Of a stretch of 64,000 nt of DNA, positions 23,301 to 38,300 are shown one piece after another. Below the pieces are notes generated by a model. That model was not told the DNA's origin, did no database searches, and saw nothing but the letters and a program-made list of their open reading frames with translations. The first letter of the stretch is position 1; each line of letters starts with the position of its first letter. This DNA is from Solen grandis (lineage: Eukaryota > Mollusca > Bivalvia > Adapedonta > Solenidae). The DNA is taken from contig CM037783.1 in assembly GCA_021229015.1 (NCBI GenBank), positions 55,572,169 through 55,636,168 of the forward strand, read 5' to 3'. Both the position numbers and the translations under genes were made by a program.

Positions 23301-26300
23301 ATGTTGAACGATTTGACGTTGTCTGGCTGTTCTCTTAAATAATCCTAGATCACAGAGAAAATAAATTGAAACAGTTACTTACGGCCGTAAATTCGTTTAT
23401 GCACTCAAACAGTTGTATTACCAGATCTATATTTTTGGCTGTTATATTCGAAAACAAAACATTTACAAACTGTGTAGTTTCAAGTACGATGTTGAACGTT
23501 TTCAGGTTGTCAGGCTGGACTCTCAGGTATGCCTAAAGAATCAAAGTATTACATTAATGCTGTTCCTGAAATAAATCAGACGCCTATTGGCTGGCAAAAA
23601 GATTTTTGACTGATTATATCAAGCTTATAAACAGTAGATTCAAGCCTATATTTGAAAAACATTTACATTAATATAAAATGGCCTGAACACTATATTTCCA
23701 AAGTTAAATGTATATAATATTCAAAATATTTGTTTAGCACCGAAAACTCTTGTTTATAAACTTTTTCAAATTTAATGCTGCTTTCATAAGTGTATCTTAA
23801 TCATAACTGAATCAAAACTCATTGCCAGCCTCTAAGAATTAGTGAACAATTTTATCAATCTATATTCACCACAATATAAAGTTATACAGCATTAACTGAT
23901 TTAATTAATTATAAAGCATTATTCTACAAGATAGATATATAAATGTATTAGACCTCAACTTCGATTCTGATGGGTCTGATAGGAAGACAACCACTGGTGA
24001 CAGGATTATCTAAAAAATAGAGTGACAAAAGCAGAGAGCATGTCGAGGGCTGACTGTGAAACAGTTTCTCCTTTCATTTTATTAGCCTTTAGAAAGTATC
24101 GCGGTAAGCCCTCGATGTGTACGGATACGCAAAGCATTCTGTGGAAAGAAGCCATGTATGCTGCTTTTAAGATATACTATCCCGATCATATATAATAATT
24201 ATTTAATCCAAAGATTTATGGGTATTTTCTTTTTGATATTTTTTTCATTTAAGAATAGGAAGCGTTTATCAAGAAAATAGCACACATGTCAATGATATAC
24301 TAAGTAATGTTACAAAATATATGACTGTGAATGTGTCTATAATGCAAAATGTAAATTCAGTCGAATATTGCAATAACCCTTTACTGGTGTTTCCAACAGT
24401 AACAGTTTTTTTAATATATAGACAAAGTAGAAGGAATAAAACTAGCGCAGAGAATTTTCTTAAACTTTGCATGATTATAGAGAATCACGTTAGAAACAAA
24501 AATTATGGAAAAATAAGGGTCATAGTCTAATTTTTGAATTATCTGTCCCTGAAAGTAAGTTTTCTGCTCTTTTATGTCACTTTCAAGGGCAAAAAAACTC
24601 AATATAATGGCTAGCAACACATCATTTGATTTCAACTCGATGTTTGTTACTTTATTTCCCCTCACTGTGTATTTTCTTTCAAACATGAATATCTATAAAT
24701 TTTCTTTTCTTTCCCAAGAAAATGCAGTATGTTTACAGCTGAAACATAGTGAACATAGTTTCTATTTTAAATAAAAAAGTTTTAAACTTTGCATAATGAC
24801 TGGACTGGACAAAGAATATTGTAAAATAAAATGAGGTATCGATAGGCTTAAATTTGAGTAAAATGCTCTTGACAGAAAAAAAGCACAAAAAAATAAACCA
24901 AAAAAAAACAACAACCTCACTTATAGAGGCTGATGACTGACTGAAACAGTACAATGGGGACCCCTGTTTTCTCCATTAATAGTATGATTTTCTATAATTA
25001 AAGTCAATTAAAGTGCAAAGTTTGCGAAAATTCTCGGCACTACTTTAAATTTCATTCTGTGTCTATATAGTAAAATGTTACTGTCGGAAACACCTTAATA
25101 AAAATGATACATTTCATAAAATATATATTATTATATATTATTACTAAGAATATAACCACACAATAAATGTGTTTTATTGAATACTAAATTGTACGATGTA
25201 ATGCGCTCAGATATCCTAATAAATTGCATATTGAAGATGGTCCTATTTTGCCTTCATTACTTTATTTTCTTTTCTTTCCCCGTGGCTATTTGAAATAATA
25301 TTATGAATGTACGAAATCACCGTTCAATGATAACAAAGATAATGATTTTCCTCACTTATGTTTCAGATATCACTAATCGGTAATTAAGCATATATATATT
25401 GAAAAAGAAAGATATCAAGATGGGAAATAGGAAACTTAAAAATATATCATACGAATACATTTTTTTTTCAAATTTAATCATGAAAACAGCAACAACATCA
25501 AAAATATTGTATAAGTTGAAAATAAAAAGTTTCTACTATGTTTTGTTTTACTACAATTTCGATTGTTTATGTCTCGCAATCTAAGATAGGGAACAGAATT
25601 TCTTCTTTTTTTTTGTACTTAGATAAACAAATGTTTTTTTAAATAACAATATTGAAATAAATTTTATTCAAAGAATTTAAATGTTTTGAAATTTATATGC
25701 AAAATTTCAAGCTGTATAGACACGTATTCCAGACGTTATGGCCATTTCAAACACAAAACACAGAAACTATTTGAAATATTCGTTGTTGCTTAGTAGATAT
25801 TAACTTATTAATTAGGATTCGCATAATCATCAAATATTAGATAACATATTTACTGCCATACAATCGCAAAAATGAAGCATATTATTTGAAAAGTATTGAA
25901 AAAAGAAATGCACAAATGTTTATCAGGTAATTTTTGAATGCAGCTTTGAAACATTTCAAATCCTACAAGTACACACGAAAAGTAAGGTAAAATAAGAAAT
26001 TCAAATTTATGAAATTATGTGGAAATATTCCAGAAGATATGGATCATTTGAAATGGAAATGTACTTTTTGCGAAGACTTAGTAATGTGAGCTATTTTTAA
26101 TAGTTTTAAATCATTAAAAATTATAAACCATAAATGAAATTCAAGCTACGACAGTGTAAGTATTGATATGAATATTAAAACGAGAAGTGTCAAATTCGAT
26201 ACGAGCGTCCATATATGTATTTGTTCAGAAGGCCTCTATCTACCAATTTGTTTGTCCCGCTGTGTATCAAGTTTTCATATTTGTTTACGATTGAATTCAC

Positions 26301-29300
26301 AGAGCAATACAATTTAATTGCATTTAAAACCTATATAAAAGCTCACTTTTTAAAATATGAACATGATTTTATGTTAAATGTTGATATAACAATGAGGTTT
26401 TTCTACAATTGTACATATATGTGTTAATTCATCTTTAAACGTGAGGAAACGCAATAAAAGCTAAGCTCAAATACATACCATCCAGGTGGTAATCCCAAAA
26501 TTTGTGTGTCACGTACATGTACATTTAAGCACTGAGTAAAATCTTATTAGAGGGACGAAATTGCTAACGTTCTTCTATTTTATAATACCAGTTGTGTAGT
26601 AACTTCAGTTAAAAAGGATGCCTGTTCTTTGACGTGTAACATTTTATGCCTATTACAATTCGAAACCTGAATATCGACACACACACTCGTACAACCGGAT
26701 GGCTCATGAACTGCATGACCATGATGTTTTATTGCAACGTGAACATTTTGGTTATACTGATCCCTATAATGACAATGCATTCTCTGACTGTCTTGCGCAA
26801 AATATTTATTTTCATTCTTTATATCAAAATGTACTTCTACGTATCAACGTAAGACTGTAACATAGAAACGAAATAAAAATACTTTATAATCAACCTTATC
26901 CTAATCCTTTAAAATTTCGTTATTAAGAAATATTACATTCGTATTTCAGAATGTATATTGTAATTTCATAAATAGTTTAGCATGTCCTAGAAGCAGATAT
27001 TTTACATACTCACGAATAGAAAAGCGTGTTGCATGAAAAATAAGACCTATCCACACTATCATGCTTGCATTTTTTGCCTGGCAGTCGAATGTGAATTACA
27101 CATCCCTGAATAGAACCCGTGTATAAAGTAACAGCGTAAATATAAAAAATAGGACGTTTCTTTCTTTACAAAAAATATAATGATTGAATAAAATTAAAAT
27201 TGATTTGATTCGAAACTCATAATACTATTGTTGACCGAAACAAATAAAATGCATATGCTGTCTATGACATGGTCATGATATTCAAAACCAATTGATATTG
27301 TCCACGAACTTGCAAATCTATAATAATCTAAAAACATGTCTCCTTCAGGTAACTTCAAAATAAACTTTAAAACACGCTGTTACTTCAGATCCATTTTACT
27401 GCAAAAAAGGTAAAGAAACAGGGAATGCATTTATATCATACACAGATTCACATGAGCTGTATGCTTCGTAGAATATAAAGTAATGAAACTCGGTAATAAG
27501 TTTTCGTAATTATTGTTTTTATGTCTAACAAAAAATAGAAAATAAAATTGCCAAAAAGAAGAAAAGATACATTATAATGAAATTGTGCTAGCAGATGTTT
27601 TTATGACAATGAGTCAGAAACTCTCTTATTCGTAATAGATGTCATTAAACTGTAGGGAAAAACAAACAAAATTGATTATTTTGAGAATGCAATCTTCAAT
27701 GCTTTTCAGTAGGGAAAGTTAGTTTAATACATATTTTCGTTTTAACTCATTTTATTTACATGTCAGCCAAAGGCCTTTACAAAAATATAAACAATAATTA
27801 TTTACACTACACAATTGCAATGTCATGCCATTATAACTAAATAGTATTCAGAATTAAAACGAAAATATATACTCAAAGAATGATTTTTGATGGGCAATAA
27901 CGCCCGAGAGAATATAGGACTAGACAGAGAGTGATTTATTTTTTGTGTGCAAATTTTACACTGCCGATGATAAGTTAACAGAACTTCTTAACTTAACAAA
28001 ACAGCAGCCAAAAGAAAAGATGTAGAAAACCGAATCACAATACGTTTACAGTAATATGTAACAGGTAGAAAAGCATCAAATGTGTATTATTTGAATTCAT
28101 AATACAAGTGCCATATGTGTATTTTCTACTGAAGAACATGACATATCGCATAACTTTAACGAGCAACAAATTGAAGTCAAATAAATATCAGCCAGTAAGG
28201 TATCATATATATGCATACAATTTAGATATTTGTTTTGAATAAACAACACCTCAAGTTACTCAACACATTAAATATATGTAATATATATACCTGAAGTGTA
28301 TGGTTTTGCCCATCACACATCCTAGCCATGACTTTAAGGACAAGCTCAATGTAACCATCATTTTTCATCATTGCTGATTCTTCCGAGTCATCTTCTTCTT
28401 CTTCTTCATCTTCGGGGGTCTGAAATAGATGCTGAGTTTAAACGCAGAGTTTTACCATTTGCACAGCATAGATAAATTTATTTGTAGTAGAATCAATCAT
28501 AAATGTTCATGTCATTCTGTGAAATTGTGTTCAAAATGTTATAGAAATTTGTAATAGAAACAGTAAGTTGGTTATTTGAAAACAAGTTCCATTCGAAGTA
28601 TTTGAAAATAAATCACTCTTTGATATTTCACAAAATGCGTTTCAGCTCTGACAGAGATCATCATAAAAAAAATCAATCAATCAATAAATAAATACGCATT
28701 AAATGCTTACATTACATAGTGTATATTACAATAGTTAAGCAAAATATGATCGAAAAGAAGTGAACTAGAAAGTGGACATAGTTCGACAATCTATTCAGAG
28801 AGAAAAATATCATACGAGTATGAGGTGTATAATTGAATTTTAGAAAGAATGATTAACTTGAATTCAACTTTGTTAATAAAGGAATTGAATAATCAATAAA
28901 TTTAAACCTCTTCCGGTTTAGGTACTTCCTCTTTAGTCTCTTTCTCGGTTTCTGGCATCTTTACTTTAACTTCTTTAACTTCTTTCTTTTCCTTAACTTC
29001 TTTCTTTTCCTTAGCTTCCTTCTTTTTTTCAATTTTTTTTTTTTTTAACTCCTTTTTTTTTTTTCATTTACTTTTTTGGTGGTACTTTTTCCTTTTCCGT
29101 TCCATCATCCTTTTTCTTAGGAGGTTTAACGTTTGTGTTATCTTTCACTTCCTTCACCTTTACTTCCTTCTCAGGTGACTTTGGTGGTTTCTTTTTCTTT
29201 TTCTTGGCTTTCTGTAAGACCAGAATATTTACATAAATCAAATCACAGTGCCACCACAACACATAGCATAAACAGCTTTTCGGCAGTTTGTCGATTTCTT

Positions 29301-32300
29301 AATGTAAACCGAATTTCTACCAATGAATTCCAACAATTTTGCAAAAGTTGCCTGGAAAGCGTAGTGGTAACTAAATTTCGCAAAGACGTGGGTGTAAATT
29401 AGATTGTTAATATCAAAAATGGTAGCATATAGACACTAAGATTTGTCGACAGTCGGATAAATATTTAATAAGATCCGTGTCCGCATATCCTTTCGTCAAT
29501 TTTGGGACAGAATCATAGAATATAAGCTTATTCTGCCGGCAATGTGCCCTAAAGAAATATGCATATAGATTTAACTGCTGAATGTGTATTTATGATAATT
29601 AATCATTTTGCTCTCTAGCCCATTTTAAAAATCACATGACCAACCCATACTATCTATGCAGAGTTCTGTAAGTAACCTTTTTATGCCTATCTATAGAAGT
29701 AACACAATTTACTCTACACCACCCGACACAATAGCATTTCTATACTTATCGTAATCAGTTTTTCATGTTTGGAGGCTTTAATAATGCATTTATTTTGGTT
29801 CCATTTCCGACAAAATATGAACCTAACGAATCGGTATCTCACGCTTATTTTGCGTCACCACGATAGGGCAAGATGAGCTTTAATTTGCGTGTGCCTGATA
29901 TTATTAAGAAATGTTTTCAGACATTTTATTTGACTAGTCATGATCCACTTATCATATTCTCTTATATTTAACGTATGATTACGTAGTTTCTTATTTGAAT
30001 ACGAAAGTCAGTATACTCAGGTTAGCTATCAAAGGCCAAAAATGACCATTTAGATCTAAAAAATGAAGACTTAGCAGATGAAGACTTTTGACAAATCTTA
30101 ACATGCTTTTATGTTGCATAGTCACCATACAAGCCTTTTTTTATAATCGCTATACCAGCGCCTTCAGTGCTTTACTTCTAAACTATAGTTTAAACATATT
30201 TTATTCCAAATATATGAAATGGGATTGGACCACAATTTCTAACAACTTAGTTACAATCCTTCCCCTAAATTGTACACAATTCATTTTCATCTAAGGAAAA
30301 GAATTAACATAATATATGTACAGATGAACAGAAAACAAAATGCAAACGTCAGTGGGCAGAAAAGAAAAGAAAAAAATGTAGAGATATCAGTTACATACAT
30401 ATCGATGTATCGATATATCAATATATGTATACGTGTAATAGATGTAGCAGGTAATGTAATTTTGAGAAATCCCCTGTTTGTGGCTACTCCAGACGTATCC
30501 CCATGGCAACATAGGCAGCCACCCAGCCCACAAACGCAGAAACTATATACTGAAGGATGCCTATGTCTATACAGAGATATCCCGAACCTAAGAGCTAACA
30601 TACATTAAATTTTATTTAAAGTAATCAAATGGCATACAGTGCTTTATAACAATACCAGCATTAGTACTGACATGTGGAACAGCATTGTAAAAATAGAAAG
30701 AAAAAAATCGGTTATTATCAATCCGTTTAGTTTCCTTTATAAACTTGTGGACAGATTCAACCACAACTACATTTTCCTCTGGCGAAATCATATTACTTCC
30801 AAATAACAGACGTAAATTTAATGGATGGAAATTTTTGGTAGCACGAAACATATCTTTGATTAATAAAAAGTGGACACTTAAATAAAAAATGTTCTGCATC
30901 TTCAAGGTTCCCCCAACAAACATAATTCAGATTATACCTTAAGTGTTTTTTTGTGTGGAAAAATCATTATTTAAATTACTACAGTTATTTCTTAATCTTG
31001 CAAGAAGGACGGATAATCTTCTCTTCCCATGTGCATAATAATTTGAAATAGTAGGAACTTCATCACGTGATAGATTGTTCTTAAATGTGGATATAGAAGA
31101 TGAAGATTTTTATCATCATAAAATCCATTCCAGAGTAAAATGAATGATGGAATACAAAACCTACGCATTATTTTAGTCCTACAATATGGAATTGTATAGT
31201 TTGCATCATTTCTAACTGGATAACTAGTTTGATCTCTAACAAGGGATGGAAATAAGTCTAAAGTATAGTTTGGCACATTATTATTGCTAACTTAATACAT
31301 AAAATAATATTTTTGAATTTCGTTTCTTTACTTGAGTTAAACCCACCCACATTCTTTTTAAAGATTTTGCAATGACATTGATCTAGTTAGACCAGTTACA
31401 ATTCTTTCTGCCTCATTTTATAAATTTCAAATTTTGTTTTCATATTCCTTAGAACACCCATCCCAAACTTTTGAAGCGTATTCTAAAATTGGTCTTATGT
31501 AGGATAGATAAATTTGATTTATTGCATTTCTATTTACAGTAAACTTAAGCATTTTCATGAAATTGACAAAAAAGTTCAAATTAAAATTCAATCATTTTCA
31601 ATTTTCAATGACGTCAAATGACGTCAGATTTGACGCCAGCTTCAAAAGTTTGTTCGCGCTCCAGAGCCTTTAATTTTTGTCGTTTTATCTTGATATTTTC
31701 ACAGAAGATGTATGTTATGGTTTAAATGTGCACCTTGGCATTCAAATTTTCAAATTCGAAAAATTTAAGAATCTATGGCAAAACCGAGTTTCGAACTTTG
31801 GTCCTTAAACTATTATTTAATGTTACAAAGGCTACTGATGAGTTAGAAGCATGAAAATTGGACAGATTATTTGCCCAGAGGTCTACTTTCATTTCTGTGA
31901 AAGATTTTTTCTTAAGTCACGTGGTTATGACGTCATTTAAAGGACAAAATCCTATTTTTTCAAAGATTTTCAGTTTAATAATACTTTTTGAGTCAATTTT
32001 TATAAATTCAATTATTTTTAATCTTCATCGACGTCAAATGACGTCATATTTGACATCAGCTTTAAAAGCTTGCTCGCGCTCTTGAGCCTTCAATTCTAGT
32101 CGGATAATCTTGATATTTTCACGGAAGATGTATGTTATGATGTAAATGTGCACATTGTCAATAAATTTTCAAATTCGAAAAAAATAAGAATTTATGGCAA
32201 AACCTAGTTTAGAACTTTGGTCCTTAAACTATTATTTAATGTTCCAAAGGCTACTGATGAGTTAGAAGAATGAAAATTGGACAGTTTATTGGCCCAGAGG

Positions 32301-35300
32301 TCTACTTTCTTTTCTCTCACGTGGTTATGACGTCATTTAATGGACAAAATCCTATTTTATCAAAGATTCCTCTCGCTCTGGCATCATACATTTTGAGTCA
32401 ATTTTATTGAAATTGAAATTGCAGCGATAAAAAGGTATCTTTTTATACATTCAATTATTTTTAATTTTCAAGGACGTCAAATGACGTCATATTTGACCAC
32501 TAAAAGCTTTTCGCGTTTTAGAGCCTTCAATTCTAGTCAGATAATCTTGATATTTCCACGGAAGATGTTCGTTAGAATGTAGATGTGCACCGTTGCATTC
32601 AAATTTCCAAATTCTAAAAGATTTCATGGCAATACCGAGTTTCGAACTTTGGTCCTAAAAATATATTTAAATGTTACAAGGCCCCCTGGTGCATTTAAAG
32701 CATGAAAATTGGACAGCATATCGGCATAGAGGTTTTCATTCTATTTTCAAAATGATTATCTCTTAAGTCACGTGTATGACGTAATTTAAAAAACAAACAT
32801 ATTTTTGTGCTTTGGCATCGTGAAGTTTTAGTCAATCTTAATTAAATCTTCAGATTTGAAAGAGTTTAAATTGAAGTGATGCATACTTTAAGAAATGTTC
32901 GTTTAGTCACGTGGTTATGACTTTATGCATACTAAAAATCATATAAAATCGCCAATTGGATCAATGAACTTAAAATTTTCAAAAATGTCGAAACTTAGTA
33001 TAAGTTGAAACCTGAAGAAAATGACAAATACATGTACATCTATCTACGATTTTTTATGTTTTCTAAAGGTTTAACGGTTTCTTTTTCTAAATCTGTAAAA
33101 ATAAGCAAATATATAAAGCAAATGATTTGTTGAAAGTTTCAAGACGTTTATAACGTTAATTACATAGAAATAAGAAATTATTTTCATGATTTTGCTTACA
33201 CCTTTGCATGCCTTTGTTACCATCTATTTTTGCAAATGTAAAACTCAACCAATTTAAAGGTTGAAAGTCATGGATTACAAAGTAATTTTTTTTCTTTTTT
33301 TACAATTTCAATTATGTAGATCAAATTCAATGAATATTTGTTAAATCATATGCTTACGAAGAAATAAATTTTAAATAAAGAATAAAAAAAACTTTTAAAA
33401 TCGATTTAATAACGTAAGAAAACAAATCTTGTGGATAGTATTATCTTAAATTTTTCCTGTTCTTTTTTCTGCATGATAGTAAATGGATGCGTCATCAAAT
33501 AAGATTCATATCAATGCTTTCTCAATATTATCTTAAGAAGATAAAAAAAAAGAAAAAGATTTAAAGCTTATTTTCGAACATAAGTATATATTTATGATAA
33601 TAATGATTTAAGTATTAAATCTTACATTATTATGCATCATTATTCAATTTCTTTGTATTAACTTATATATTCAATACTTTTGAAATAAGCAAACGGAAAG
33701 CCGCTTCGTTTGTATCTTAAACAAACGACTTCTGGTTTTTATTTTGTTTTTATTGAAACATGACTATTTTAAATGGAAAAACAAAGACGTGCTTACCCAT
33801 CCATTTTTTCTCTGCTGTCTCATTGCTTCATCATAAGCTTGAATTTGCTGAAATCAAAAGTATGCGAGTTTGTTACAGTGATACATATATTAGTCTTAAT
33901 CAACTCAACATTCTAGGTTTTTATTTACTAATTATCAGAATCATTTTCGTGAAGAAAAATGCATTTTTCCTGTAAGGTCATACGGCTCGCACAATCCTAT
34001 ACAGTTATTCTTCGTAACTAAACATTCATAGTCATCTTTGATTCTAGGAAAAGTAATAAAACTGCTAACCCTAAACTTATAGTGAAAAAAAATTCTATGG
34101 TCGGAGAAATATCTGGTTCAAGATAATTTTTAGCTTGAAAGTCTGAATCCAACAAATTTGTATAATACTGGAAATTTGCATAACTTTAACTTTGATTTGA
34201 ATCTTTAAATCCGCACATACGATATGATATATAGTGATTAGTTCATTATTGAATCCTGTAAATTATACAAACTTGTATAAATATATTCTTGAACGTTTAA
34301 CAAATGAAACAAAATGTATGTGCATTTGATGAGATGTACATGGAAATGTAATGGTATTTAGCTGTAAAATAGAAAGTTATATAATAAATCTGGATATAGA
34401 TGTTTCTTATCTGAAGCTAATTTTAAGCTAGAGATGAAAGTGATCAACAACGGATCATTAGAACTATCAATAATATGTTATACTTTTAAGCAGCATTTGT
34501 AATTAAATCAAAGCGGTAGTCTTTGCTAAATTATAACTGCTCAAAGCACACATATAATCCCCAAAATACCTTCACAATGATTACACCTGCCTGTATTTGT
34601 AATGTATTTTATTGTCAAAGTTTCAATGAAATGGGTTATAAAAGGACATTATTTGCACAATAATAATCTACGTGTATATGTATACAAAGGTTAAAAATCA
34701 AGGATATAACTATTAAATACGGCCAATAACACTCTTAAAATACGGCCAATAACACTCTTACTGGTATTTAATTACACAAGCCAGTTTCAATGGAAAATAT
34801 ATTCAATACTGATGCTGTATTTGCTACGCCAGAGCTTTTCTATATTATACAGAGTTCTTTAGGACAATTACTCTGTAATAATGATCCATGTATATATTTT
34901 TTCATATATTTGTTAGTAAGTTTACCTTTACCCCGATTCTATTTAAAAAAGATCCGAAACTTAAGACGAATTTTGCAATTGTTTCTTGATATATGACCTT
35001 GAACCTTACAAACTTATTCCAGTGCGGAATTTGTTTCCTTGGGTTTAATTAAGCGAAAATCATATAATAAATGTTACCTTTAAGGCTGTGACAGATTTTT
35101 CAAATGTATTTTTTGTGTTTCTTCCTCCCGTTTTTGTGCTATCTTTCTTTTGTTGAGCTTCAATTTGAGACTGTAGTGATCTCCTGAAAAAGATAGATAT
35201 GCTATATGAGTAATATAATAATAGCATTATTCTAAAATCAAACACACAATGAATATTTATCTTAAACATCAAATATTCGCCGTAAACAAAAAATATAAAT

Positions 35301-38300
35301 ATAAATATATTCGACTTTTCGGGGCGTCAATATATCACTGCTAAACATATATTATAATGGCAGTAAACGTTTATTTTAGCATGCTTTTATGATTACAGAA
35401 AATGAAGAGTTCTGTGATAAGAATGACAAAAAATATACATATAACAAATCTTATACTAATACATTCAAGTCGTTGCCCGAGGAGATACACACTGGACAAA
35501 ATCTGATTTGTATCTTTTCCGTCAATTCGCAGTTAATTATATGTATATTATTTATATTTATATCAGAGTCACAAACTGACGATTCATTAATTCATACTTT
35601 TCTTTAATAGTATTTGTTGACAAAGCCATTCTTTCCGAAACAGCAATAAAGAACACTTCTTCTCGGGTGGACAGAAAATACTCCATCATTGATAGCTGAA
35701 AATGTGATCAAATAGTTAAACATGACTACCGTTTTTATAGTGAAAATAACAATGAAATAAATAAAAAACAATACAATTGTCAGTAAACTAAGTCAACTTC
35801 GGTTGAAAACAAGTGGCGTCACCTTATGCAATTTTTAAATCTTTTAAATTTATATTTATAATTATGTACTGTAGTACATATAGTAAAGATGCACAAGAAA
35901 CACGCATACAATAGTAGCAGTTGTCATCATCTGCATGGTTTTGATTGTTAATGATATATAGAATCTCATGACAATGCATTTTAATGACAATGGCTTTACC
36001 TGAACTGCTTGATTAGCATTGACAAGCATAATGCAGAGGAACCCGAGAACTTCTCTGGCAACATCTTCATTTCTTGTGGCCAAATGTGGGAGGATCTTTT
36101 TCATCGCTCCCTTTGAGTCATAGTAAACCTGAATCTGTGTGATAAGTCTAAGAATTCTGTAAAAGAAGACAAATAAATTTTGGAACTAAGACAATCATAA
36201 AAGGTTCAATATGCCGCCGCAACGGCCTTGTGCTAATTCACTATTGAAACAAATATATAGTTACTAATCGATTTTTTCTATTTTACGTTAGAGTGACACT
36301 CACTACTGCAAGCCACTACCATTTGAACATAGTTCTAATACATTTAAAAGTTTTCGAAGAATTTTTATGAACTATTAATGGACAACATAAAAACTTATTA
36401 AATCCATGTTATAAAATCAGTTAAATCGCTTAAGGTAAATGGTCACACTTTTCAATGATGCTAATAAAAATGCCATTAAATAATCCCATTGAAAGCCTGC
36501 GGAAATAGAACCTTAGTAACCATTAACTTCCATTAAATAATGGCCATTTAATTACCATAAAAATCCAATGAAAATGAATCATGGACATAATTTTAAATGG
36601 TGGTTAAAATATCATTAAACTCTTAAAACTATGTTATGGTATAATCAGCTCCACTTTGAAAAGTTCCAGCTTATACACTCGTTCTAATTCACCCTTTCTT
36701 AACCAGTTGAAATGCTTTTTACTCTATTTTTATCTGTAATATTTACCAGTATTATTTCTATTGCTAAATGCTTCAATAACCATAGTTATTGAAATACAAT
36801 TAGCATTTAGCATAATTGAATGATGATGTTTTTTATTTTGGTAAATTATACAGATAAACTAGAAACACTAAGCTTGTGCATTTATTGTGTAATTACTGTA
36901 ATTACGGGTTATTTTTGATGACATGTTTCCATTCGTACAACACAAATTACATATTTAAAAACATTAAAAGTGCCAAGAAAAAATCATTATAAAATTTCTC
37001 TTTTAAATAGATATGTTTTGTCGTATACATGTATTTTAAAATTCTGTCTCCCGTAGATAAGGACACGCCATTACCAGTAAAATGATCCTGACACCGAATA
37101 AACTATTCATGAACCTAGATGCTGAGTTTCAGGCAAAGAAGACATACCATTACTAGTTTACCAAAAAACTTACACTTACTTAGATACTTTTGAAAATATT
37201 GCATAAAGGTAAGCAACTTTCTTATTAAAACTAGAAATTAAACTGCGAAGATAAGCATTCGAGCTTTTAAACCTACTTCGAAATGCTCGGCTCTGATGTT
37301 CGGCACGGCCAGTCTTCTGGTAGTTTTCTCTCCTCGTTGTGGATCATAGCCCTCAGTATTTGTAGACATTTGATATTTAGCTCTTCGTTTTCACTGCGAG
37401 CTTGCTCACTCAGTCTTTTGTAGGAGTGTGAGATGCTGTTCAATCGTATTAAGCATTTGTGTTATATCACATAGTATCTAAGCTAAATATATTGTTACGA
37501 TAACAGTGGCTAATATTTTTACATTCTAATTGTGTTTTATTGGTTAAAAGAGCCCCCATCCTCCCCCAAAAGGACAAATGGTCATGATGTTGATGTTTAT
37601 GCAGTACAGTGGCGCTATCGTATCAGTTGTCAAAAAATACGATTGATATACGATTGAAATACGAACAATATACGATGTACGATATGCGATATACGATCTG
37701 CGATATAGCAAGTTTGATTTTCCTTTACGATTCGATACGATACGATGCGATGCGTTTATAATCTGATACCATACGATATACGATCTGCGATTTACGTTAT
37801 GCGATATACGATATACGGTAAGCACGGTTTACATGACATTTTTATACCTGCAAGCTTGATTTGACTACAAGTCCAGAAATATGCAAAAACTTCATGTTGT
37901 TAACAATATTTATCGTTACATATAACTGGTAATCCGTGTGTTCATCTAAAATAAACATAGCGAGCGACAGGAAATGGGGACATACTAAATTGCGGTCCCC
38001 CTGAAAAAGCGACGGACTCTGCGATCTCCATCGAGACCACTGTACATGTAATGAGAGAAAGTTTTTTTTAATTTTTTTTTTTATTGAAGATTATTTATAA
38101 ATATATTTTTATGAGTACGTGTTATAATAACAATCACAATAAAAAACAAATGATAACAGTACTTTACTGGTATCTAGTACTCTGCTACTTGTGTTAATTC
38201 ACACAATATCTTTTCTTAAAAAAATATGAATATAATTGATCCATGCCCTTTTATATACGATCGCGACCGCTCATTGAGCGCTTGTGAACCAACACATAGA

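Larger units (their letters stand above)
29212..33796. other. 4.6-kb intron with LINE relic and CRE-bearing repeats
   Basis: Holds a decayed LINE 3' end and a threefold tandem repeat (listed separately). The rest (29212-30600 and 32960-33796) shows nothing recognised. Confidence 0.7.

Noticed and set aside
23951..24019. Possible extra exon upstream of the twin exons
   Set aside because: An acceptor-like tttttag is present but the donor (gtctaa) is poor and the peptide does not fit the IP3R alignment, which is already continuous.
37544..37825. 93-codon minus-strand frame with YIVRR-like repeats
   Set aside because: It is a translation of the TACGAT-type subterminal repeats of the inverted-repeat element.
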